A stretch of 64,000 nucleotides of DNA from Brasenia schreberi (taxonomy: Eukaryota; Streptophyta; Magnoliopsida; Nymphaeales; Cabombaceae): contig JAYKKT010000059.1 in NCBI GenBank assembly GCA_036023115.1, positions 10,006,501-10,070,500 of the forward strand, in the 5' to 3' direction. Shown piece after piece: positions 57,030 through 64,000 of the stretch (position 1 is its first letter; each line of letters opens with the position of its first letter). The notes beneath the pieces are model-generated. The model was given only the letters and a program-made list of their open reading frames with translations, was not told the origin of the DNA and did no database searches. Position numbers and translations under genes: made by a program.

Positions 57030-58350
57030 GTTGGAGCCAATGCTTCGCTCCCTATCGGTGGGCGAGTTGGGTGCTTCTGGTGGCGGTTGAAGTCAAGAGA
57101 CGAGAAAGGGGAAGAGATGGGTGGTGATGAGGGGAAGTTGCTGGCGATAGGAGTGGCGATGGGACTCTGGTGGGAAATGGCATCAACCTCCATTTCCTTC
57201 TCCTCTTCCCTCTCTTCCATTTCCGTGTAGGCTCGCCTTCCTACCTAAAACCCTAGAAAATTTGTTTCTCGAAACCCTAAGCCGAAAATTAAGCACCGTT
57301 CTGGCCCTAAGACGAAGGAAGTGATTGCATCGTCGTCCTCCAGCCGCCACCCTTTTACCGGCGATAAAGCTACCACCTTGACCGTCCTTCCTCTGAGGGA
57401 CAACTTCTTCATTTTAAATTTCTCAGTTACTGGCAAGGTTAAGCTGTCGGATATGCCGATATCACCGATTTTGCCTAAAATCAGCGACATCACCAGTTTT
57501 GCCTAAAATCAGCGACATCATCGGTTTTGCCTCCCGATCTCCATGGAACATGGGAGCTGATGAATCCATTAATGATGAAGATGATAACATCTCAAAGAAT
57601 CTAGGGTTTTGAATTGATGATGACTGATGAAATAAATGTGAAAGAGGGTGAGGACAAGAAGGACAACGATGATGGAATTTACTTGGATTATGGAGAGGAC
57701 AAAGAAGATTTATTGGTGGAGCACACGGAGGAGAAAGAGATGGAATCAATTTTCTTAGAATTTTCGGTGACTATCGTAACAAGAGAAAGAAAGAGGGAAA
57801 GAGAAAGTGGGTTTCGAGTCTTTCGACCCTTTGCGTGAAGCAAAGGCCGAGAGAGAGGGAAAAGAGAGAGAGGTGGAGAAGGAAGGGAAGCGAGAGAGGG
57901 ATTGTTCGATGTGAGGGATTGCATATGAAGGGGTCCTATATCGGGTCCCAAGTATGGATTCTTTCTTGGTGGAACCTTGCTCTTATCACGTTGGTTCCTT
58001 CAGTTTTGTCATTCCTAACTCTTTTAACTGGCTCTTGGAGGTGTTTGCCACTCGCATTATGGATTCTTTCTATGTAAGAGATGGCCTTTGAGCCATTCAG
58101 TTGGCTAGTGTTGTGTGAGCTCATCAGGGGAGAGCTTGCAACCTGTGGGCTTGGTTAAGCAACGGTTGTTGGACCACTTTAAAAGATCTCTTCAGCTTCA
58201 TTTGGGCTTTTGTCTCTCGTCTAAGGTAAAAAATGGTAATAGGAAGATATTGGAGAAAGTTATCGACACATGGCTTTTTCTTGGCATTCAGATAAAAGCA
58301 ACCCAGGTGTGTTCCTTCCAGTTATTGATATTTGTTAATGATATTTAGCA
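57030..58350 (+). other. Gene-like sequence of unknown origin inside LTR element
   Basis: Features untypical of copia internal DNA: accctagaaaatttg and aaaccctaag words as in plant 5' leaders (~57240-57290), an open + stretch (57285-57506, SSSSSRHPFTGDKATTLTVL) containing a 27-bp duplicated unit (ttttgcctaaaatcagcgac at 57469 and 57496), an acidic open stretch (57614-57838) and an open stretch near 58115 (QPVGLVKQRLLDHFKRSLQL) with a possible donor at aag|gtaaaa. I cannot name the source gene or genes. Confidence 0.4.
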
Positions 58351-58499
58351 TATCAATTGGTTGGCTTCTTTTTATGAAGGTAGATTGTTTGTTAGACAAT
58401 AAGGTTCATCTCTTTGTATGATTAAGATCTTCGTATTGTGGTTACATGTCATTTTTGTTGGCCTTTTGTTAAAGGCCTTTATGATTAAGGTGCTTCATG

Positions 58500-59230
58500 T
58501 TGTTGGTTATTGGTTGGAGATCAGTTAATGTTTGAAGATGCACTTATTGTTATTTGATAATTTATAATCTTAATAACTTTGAAAATACATTTTCATGTGA
58601 TTAAGATCTCTGTGTTGTGGTTATATGTCACATTTATTGCCTTTCGTGGAAGACCTTTGGGAATAAAGTTTTTCATGTTGTTGGCTATTGGTTGAAGATG
58701 AGTCAATGTTGAAAATGCACTTATTGTTATCTTGATAACCTTGTGCTTGATACAAGTATTTGAAAATAATGCATAAAAAGAGTTTTACCTTGAGTATTGA
58801 TTATTCATTTGCTATATTTTGAATATTTTATACGAATGATAAAAATTGTATTTAAAGAATTATTGTTTTTTTATACAAACATTTTATGTTTAAAAGATTC
58901 TTGAAAAATATTAAGTTGATTATAAATCTTATTGTATATATTTAAAACATTTTTTTAATCATCTTGGTAGATTATCTTATTCTTGGAATCATAGAATCAC
59001 GTTTGAGATGGTGAGTTATTTAAGGGCCTTAACATTTTATTGATTTAGATGGTTTGAGCTTAGCCTTAAAACTTGTTTGATTTAGATGGTTTGAACTTAG
59101 CCTTAAAGTTTGTTTGGTATAAAAGGTATTTTTTTAATATCACGAGTTTGTTGTGATTCATGAAATTATTTATTATATTAGACAATCCTACTTGGATGAT
59201 CATTGTTTTCCATTAATGAACTTCTTTGAA
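58500..59230 (+). repeat. Unclassified repeat R1, copy 2
   Basis: It matches 11849-12345 over several hundred bases. It is expanded by two internal duplications: a ~150-bp repeat of the gttggttattggttgg...cacttattgttat block (58500 and 58680) and a 44-bp repeat around gatttagatggtttga (59041 and 59078). No coding potential. Confidence 0.7.
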
Positions 59231-59569
59231 TTGAAGTAAATCATCTTCTTGGTTTTGTTTATGGTTTGTCTTGCATTTTTGGGTTGGAATGGAAACCATG
59301 AATTGCTTCATTGGTTTTTGAGATTTGAAGCTAATTTCTTTGTGAGGCGTCAATTCTGCTTTGGCGTTGCTCTTTTCTAGTTTTTGGGCTCGTGCTTGTT
59401 CACATTCATTATGCTTTTAAATGAAGAAATTTCAGAAAATATGTAAGGAAGATGCTGAAGCGTAAAGGCATTGGTGCCGGTGAAAGAGGTCATGCTCTTA
59501 AGAACAACGATGTTCACTTTTTAGTGAGCTTCACACATTAGAAGTTGGGATCAACTAGTTATATCTCTC

Positions 59570-59692
59570 TCCAACAGCCTTGCTAATGTCAGCTTGAAGT
59601 ATAATAGTGTGGGGTTCTATCAGATGGTGAAGATTGCAGTAATTCTAACTATTGTTGTGGCAAAATTCATGTTGTTTATGCTCAAATATTAA
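59570..59692 (+). pseudogene. Captured exon fragment of a TPT/nucleotide-sugar transporter-like gene
   Basis: After an acceptor-like tctctctccaacag the + frame reads SNSLANVSLKYNSVGFYQ then MVKIAVILTIVVAKFMLF and stops at 59690. Plant triose-phosphate/nucleotide-sugar translocator family proteins carry 'N(V/T)SLKYNSVGFYQMAKIAVTP' in a conserved transmembrane segment. The match extends over about 35 residues, so chance is unlikely. Neighbouring exons were not recognised. Lying 175 bp before the 3' LTR, the fragment looks like a genomic piece that includes an intron border, not a processed mRNA copy. Confidence 0.65.
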
Positions 59693-59832
59693 AAACTGAA
59701 CTCTTTTGGTGTTGATGTGGAAGGCAACATTGATTACTTTGTTCTCCTTGGTTGCCTTATGTCTTGTCTCAATCCTTCTAAATGGTTCTACAACATCAAC
59801 ACTCTCAAGATTAACGTTTTTTGTTGTTAGAC

Positions 59833-60158
59833 AAACTTTCGGTATACACCGTAAGTTTGAGGGGTGGTGTTAAGATGTAATAGGATTTGTTGGGCGAATA
59901 GGACCCAAACTTGCTAACTTCGAGGACCGGGCCAATGTGGCCTGGTCACTAGGACCAGAACAGGTTCTCCAACGGCTAGGTGGATCGCCGTTCAAGACTC
60001 CGTTGTCTCTCTCTCCTCTCTCTTACGATATAAATTATCGAAAATAGTACCTGGAAAAATATATAGCTTCTCATGGCTTAATTTTATAAAATCCTCTCTT
60101 GAGAGGTTCATTAAATTCAATAAAAATGAATTCAAAAATTTTTACTTGATTTTTTACA
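59833..60158 (+). repeat. PPT region and 3' LTR of the gag-pol-less element
   Basis: caaactttcggtatacaccgtaagtttgagggg is almost identical to the sequence that precedes the PPT in Copia-3 (16835-16870). The LTR starts TGTTAAGATGTAATAGG at 59868 and ends GATTTTTTACA at 60158. Confidence 0.82.
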
Positions 60159-60191
60159 ATCTAATGCCTGTTTGAGCTGAAGGAGTCGTAT

Positions 60192-60531
60192 ACAACAACA
60201 ACAACAACAACAACAACTAAGCCTTTTCCCATACTAGACGGGGTCGGCTACATGGATTCTTTGTTTCCACAGATCTCTATCGTGTGCCATGTTAGCAGTT
60301 AACTCCCAATAAGCTAGATCATTCTTTATTGTTTCTTTCCAACACTTTTGTGGTCGTCCTCTACCTCTTTTAATACTTTCCAAATTTAGTTTTTCTAACC
60401 TTCTTACAGGTTCTTCTTTTGATCTTCTTTCTATATGTCCAAACCATCTTAAACGATGTTCTCTCATTTTATCCTCTATTGGTGCCACTCGTAATTTGTT
60501 TCTAATAACCTCATTATGTATACGGTCTTTT
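60192..60531 (-). mobile_element. RTE-O: 5'-truncated RTE, 340 bp, perfect 17-bp TSD
   Basis: agctgaaggagtcgtat is present at 60175-60191 and 60532-60548. Minus strand: an uninterrupted 84-codon C-terminal piece (MREHRLRWFGHIERRSKEEP, RGRPQKCWKETIKNDLAYWE, RIHVADPV), the 3' end and eight TTG units. The perfect TSD, long pure tail and clean coding sequence make it the youngest-looking RTE stub in the window. Confidence 0.96.
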
Positions 60532-60548
60532 AGCTGAAGGAGTCGTAT

Positions 60549-61836
60549 GTTGAAGAAAAAATGAATCTATTCCATTATCTTTAAGATCTCTTCTACCACC
60601 CCTTTTAGTTATCAGGCAAACAATGACCCTTGTAGTGAAATAAGAACTAATGCTACTGCCACTACTACCAAAACCTACACTCTTTCCCTTATCTCGCCTT
60701 TTCCTTTTTTCTCAACCATCTTTTACTCCTCTTCAGCTATATCATGAATTTTTTTACCTATCTCTCGAGAAGCATCTTGAGATATATCCCAAATGCCTAT
60801 TTCTGCTCTCTTTGTCGTGATATTTTATTTTTCTTTGTAACTTCCAAAACTTCTTAATTTCATACTTTACGGTTTTGGGTACTCGATAACAAGTACTTAC
60901 ATTTTGTTTTGGTTCTCTTTACGGTTTTGGGTACTCGATAACAAGTACTTACATTTTGTTTTGGTTCTCGCAAGTGGTATAGAACGTGCGGAAAATAACT
61001 TCATGCTTAGCCTCGTTACAGAACATGCATCTATTCACATACCTATTACCTTCATACATTATGATGCAATACTGTTTGAACGCCATCAAACTAAGTAGAG
61101 ATAAACCATAACAGGAAAAAGATTTTTTGAAGGTGAGGAATCTCGGAATCTATAAAAACCTCAAAATTTTCAAGTGAAAAATTGGGTGAGAAAATATTAG
61201 GAATGAAAAGAAGGGAATATGCCACATATTTGACAAAAATCCTATGAATTTTCACGAGTTTGAGAGAAAAATGTGTAATTTTTCTATGAAATTGAGCAAA
61301 TAGAAGATAGGAAAAAAAGGTTTAAGAGCAAACACAAGCAGTAAGAAAGGATTTGGGAGCATGCAGAACACCCATTCCCCCAGAATCTCGGGTTTATATG
61401 TTAAGAGAAATTGACGTCGACTCATACTATACGACACAATAATGGGAGAAAACGATACACTTACCTATGCCATGTCGTTCTAGATCCAACTAGAAAATTT
61501 TCTGGAAAATCTGTTTTGGTCGTACCTTTATATCCAACCACTAAATGCTAGATCCAACTGTAAATGTGATTTTTATTTATTATCAAGTTTGATGTACTGC
61601 AAATGATTACTAGTGATGAATCTCAACGGCTCACAGAAAATTCTCATATTTTAACCACTTGACATGAGTAGATAAGATAAAATATGCTAAACACGATTCA
61701 GCAGCTAGCTTTTGCATGCTGGAATTTGATTAATGTAAATCAGGGGTACCATAAGATATGGTGAATATGTACAACCATCTCATTCCCCTTCTTTTGTAAC
61801 CTATGTTTTGGATTTAACTTTACTGCCTCTATATAG
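60549..61836 (+). other. Intron with a 52-bp tandem duplication, otherwise unassigned
   Basis: tttacggttttgggtactcg...ttttggttctc is duplicated at 60866-60917 and 60918-60969 without visible mismatch. cgacgtcgactcatactatacgac near 61420 vaguely recalls hAT termini, but no pair of ends or TSD was found. The last ~130 bases before the exon are ordinary T-rich intron. Confidence 0.6.
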
Positions 61837-61976
61837 GTTCTGAATATGATTGCCAATCCCCATTACTTGTACCGGATGACGATTCTGCACGCTATTTCTT
61901 TACTTGCACCCGTCATGGGACCAGATATCACGTGCCATAAGCTATTACCTATTGTCATCAATGCCTCGAAGGATAG
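61837..61976 (+). CDS. PP2AA: PP2A scaffold subunit A, exon 8 of visible part
   Basis: It encodes VLNMIANPHYLYRMTILHAI, SLLAPVMGPDITCHKLLPIV and INASKD, ending in a split Arg codon (AG|G). The acceptor is atatag|gttctg and the donor is gatag|gtatgc. HEAT 13 region; contacts the catalytic subunit in known PP2A structures. Reading continues exactly from exon 49488-49580 across the 12.3-kb intron. Confidence 0.95.
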
Positions 61977-62221
61977 GTATGCACCATACTCATACAAAAG
62001 ATTCATTGGCAGAAGCTGTTTTCTTTTCTTCTTCTGAGTGGTTCCATTGTTCTAATTTGCCTCTGGGATTGGTAATTTGGTCGTAGATCAACTGAGCCTC
62101 ATAACCGACTTAGGGTTCCAGTGTGATGTAATTGTGATTGACCTGACTTTGATGCCTCTCGCAGATGGGCTGCAGCTTTGCTCAGAATACTAATTAACCC
62201 CATGAATCTGATCCTTGACAG

Positions 62222-62288
62222 GGTACCGAACATCAAATTTAACGTTGCCAAGGTGCTTCAATCCCTCATCCCCTTAGTCGACCAATCA
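62222..62288 (+). CDS. PP2AA: PP2A scaffold subunit A, exon 9 of visible part
   Basis: It completes the split Arg and encodes VPNIKFNVAKVLQSLIPLVD and QS. The acceptor is cttgacag|ggtacc and the donor is caatca|gtaagc. The introns on either side are short (245 and 105 bp) and empty. Confidence 0.95.
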
Positions 62289-62393
62289 GTAAGCTAATCT
62301 CTCTGCTTGATATCATTCTAGGAGACTTATCTGCTCGCTCAGTTTTTCCCATGTAGAACGAAGGGCTGTCTTATATGTATTTTATGATATTAG

Positions 62394-62513
62394 GTAGTGG
62401 ACCAGACAATCAAACCTTCTTTGGTGGAACTTGGCGAAGATCCAGACGTGGATGTGAGATACTTCGCCAATCAGGCTCTTCAGGCTTGTGATCAAGTTAT
62501 GATGTCTTCCTGA
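62394..62513 (+). CDS. PP2AA: PP2A scaffold subunit A, last exon and stop
   Basis: It encodes VVDQTIKPSLVELGEDPDVD, VRYFANQALQACDQVMMSS and the stop TGA at 62511-62513. The C-terminal MMSS ending and length agree with the plant family (Arabidopsis ends in VMMSS). The acceptor is attag|gtagtgg. With this exon the visible coding total is 1,124 nt in one frame, so I infer that the gene is expressed as a normal scaffold protein if the unseen 5' exons are intact. Confidence 0.96.
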   Translation, partial: VVDQTIKPSLVELGEDPDVDVRYFANQALQACDQVMMSS

Positions 62514-63058
62514 AGCTCGATGCTAACAGATATATGCTGTTGACTCACCGGCCGCTACCTTGCATGTCTGAGCCATGGTAGTTTCTGTACCAAAGTAGTT
62601 CTGAACCTTCGAAGAGGGCTTTTTGATTTTGGTGGTATTCATCTGTCTAATGGAAGGTATTTCCACGAGTGAAACATCATAATTTTCCTTGTATCAACCA
62701 ATTTGGTTTCCTCAGTTTTCCGAGTTCATTGATTTGAGTGAATGAATGCCTTCTCCATCTTTCTATTTATATCCTCTGTTATATCAAAATCATGTCCACC
62801 TATGCCACCCATTGCTTTTGAGTGGCCTGTATAATATAAAACTTTTTAAGCGCTTTTAAAAATGTACGCATGACATTGTTATTACACTCGTGTTATCCAA
62901 AATCAATGGTAGGACAGCATCAGTTTGGGGCCGGATCGATTGCTTGTAGGAGGGAACATTATGAAAATAAGTGCATATGAAAGTAGGAGAAACTGTATGA
63001 TATGCTTCCTTAATATATAATATGCAATAAATATAGTGTATAGACATGAGTGGCTGTC
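62514..63058 (+). other. PP2AA: PP2AA 3' UTR and flank
   Basis: No ORF or repeat is supported. A T-rich 3' UTR follows the stop. The exact polyadenylation site is not clear; AT-rich words (gtataatataaaac at ~62829, gcaataaatata at ~63024) are possible signals. Confidence 0.5.
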
Positions 63059-63075
63059 AAAAGTCCATGGTTGTG

Positions 63076-63178
63076 GTACTCAGCGTTAATACACCTCGCC
63101 AGGGGATGTGCGTCGTTGAAGGAAGTGAGTTCGATACCCATATGCGTGCATGGCTTCGGCCTCCTAACCGAAAAAGGG
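63076..63178 (+). mobile_element. tRNA-derived SINE, copy 1 (~103 bp)
   Basis: B-box-like gagttcgataccc (63127-63139), a degenerate A-box region upstream and the hairpin-like tggcttcggcctcct near the 3' end. Direct repeats aaaagtccatggttgtg (63059-63075) and aaaagttcacggttgtg (63179-63195) match at 14 of 17 bases and look like an old TSD. The 3' end is taaccgaaaaaggg; no long poly(A). Confidence 0.75.
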
Positions 63179-63195
63179 AAAAGTTCACGGTTGTG

Positions 63196-63442
63196 AAAGG
63201 TCAAGAGGTTTCCTGCAATTGAGAGCAAGAGTAGTACTATACCTATCCCTAGAAGCAAATCCATTTTATGCGACACGAACAATTCGTAATAAGATTATGG
63301 TGTTAGATTTTCAGCATCTGTTTGAAACTTGCTATAAATTCATGCAGTTCAAGATAACCAAAAGTGGAGGAGAGTACTTGGGCAGCCAGCCTGGAACACT
63401 GTTGGATCCTTTTGCCAGGGCTGTGCTCAATTCTAACGAGAT
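63196..63442 (+). other. Spacer between SINEs
   Basis: Nothing was recognised. A + strand open stretch crossing 63219-63563 runs through SINE 2 and has no family resemblance. Confidence 0.45.
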
Positions 63443-63458
63443 AAAAGCCATGTTTGCA

Positions 63459-63571
63459 GAACACAGAGCATTAGCTCAATGGCGCTGTTGCTGCAGGTGG
63501 AGAGTTCGACTCCCATGGGTTGCATGTGAGGGTGTGTTGTTAGGCTTCGGCCTCCTCTTGTAACAGAAAAG
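63459..63571 (+). mobile_element. tRNA-derived SINE, copy 2 (113 bp)
   Basis: A box ttagctcaatgg (63471-63482) and B box gagttcgactcc (63502-63513) at tRNA-like spacing, then the same ggcttcggcctcct block as copy 1 and a taacagaaaag end. Direct repeats aaaagccatgtttgca (63443-63458) and aaaagccatttctgca (63572-63587) match at 14 of 16 bases. Pol III promoter boxes are intact in this copy. Confidence 0.82.
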
Positions 63572-63587
63572 AAAAGCCATTTCTGCA

Positions 63588-64000
63588 TAAGCGAGGGAGA
63601 GAACGAACTGAATCCGTCATATTTCATGCATTGTTCACAGCCTGCAGTTCACGAAATTTGCTTGTAAACTTTAGGTGCATAGTTGAAGCGATGGAACTTT
63701 AGCTGTTAGCTTTACCAGCAGGTGAGAGAAATAAGGTATAAAGTTTACCTCAAAGAGAGTTGTTCTGTCATAAGAAGAAGCATCGAACATTTATAGGCTA
63801 ACGTTTCGTGTGGTATAACTGAGAGCAGTTACGGTTGACGACAATAACATAGAAGTATCAGCGTCTCGACACAAGGCACGAAATCTCATATTTATATTTA
63901 TATTTATATATGTATATATCATGATAAGTTTATGAGCTTTATAACCTCATAAACAAATTAAATTGGGACCATAGATCCATGATGTAATACTCAATATTTG
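63588..64000. other. 3' flank, AT-rich at end
   Basis: No gene was seen. A low-complexity tract (catatttatatttatatttatatatg, ~63888-63915) lies near the window end. Confidence 0.5.

Larger units (their letters stand above)
56379..60158 (+). mobile_element. LTR element without gag-pol, carrying host-like sequence
   Basis: The 5' LTR (~56379-56648) is followed by a PBS. The 3' LTR (59868-60158) is preceded by the copia-type end sequence acaaactttcggtatacaccgtaagtttgagggg. The 3.2 kb between them has no Gag, protease, integrase or RT motif in any frame. It contains gene-like sequence (57030-58350), repeat R1 and a transporter-exon fragment. The 5' LTR start is damaged and no TSD could be confirmed. 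It is either a non-autonomous element that captured host DNA, or two LTR remnants around unrelated sequence. Confidence 0.65.

Overview
The window is nuclear DNA from a flowering plant. It holds the 3' two-thirds of one conserved housekeeping gene, the 65-kDa scaffold (A) subunit of protein phosphatase 2A (PP2AA; RCN1/PP2AA2/PP2AA3 family). The gene lies on the + strand and has been stretched by transposons in its introns. Ten exons (18994-62513, 1,124 nt) carry about 374 codons, from roughly residue 214 of the usual ~587-residue protein to the stop. All exons join in frame with GT-AG introns and no exon is damaged, so the gene looks functional. The 5' exons are not in the window, so bases 1-18993 are probably part of one very long intron. 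The species cannot be named; plant RTE LINEs, Ty1/copia elements, hAT transposons and tRNA-derived SINEs together say angiosperm.

Layout. (1) 1-18993, intron: hAT-1 (~1100-9297), split by RTE-A (which holds RTE-B); hAT-2 (~9629-11848); an unclassified ~500-bp repeat; Copia-3 (12463-17285); a Copia-5 3' end; a 203-bp x 3 tandem array. (2) 18994-22129: four exons, with a 5'-truncated RTE and a complete 727-bp hAT MITE in the 2-kb intron. (3) 22130-39793, a 17.7-kb intron: RTE-D holds Copia-1, and Copia-1 holds RTE-F and RTE-E; old RTE relics follow. (4) 39899-48997: mini-element RTE-N holds RTE-I, which holds Copia-2. (5) 48998-49580: two exons. (6) 49581-61836: hAT-3 with a chimeric RTE pile-up, part of hAT-4, an LTR element without gag-pol that carries host-gene-like sequence, and a young RTE stub. 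(7) 61837-62513: last three exons and stop, then 3' flank with two tRNA-derived SINEs.

How it fits together. The PP2AA exons are the only cellular gene that looks intact. Almost everything else is retrotransposon or hAT sequence, and every transposon ORF seen is broken. Order of insertion can be read from target-site duplications (TSDs) of 14-18 bp for RTE, 5 bp for Copia and 8 bp for hAT. The RTE family is the main driver: more than fifteen pieces on both strands share one 5' leader, one APE-RT protein and one 3' end with a (TTG)n tail.
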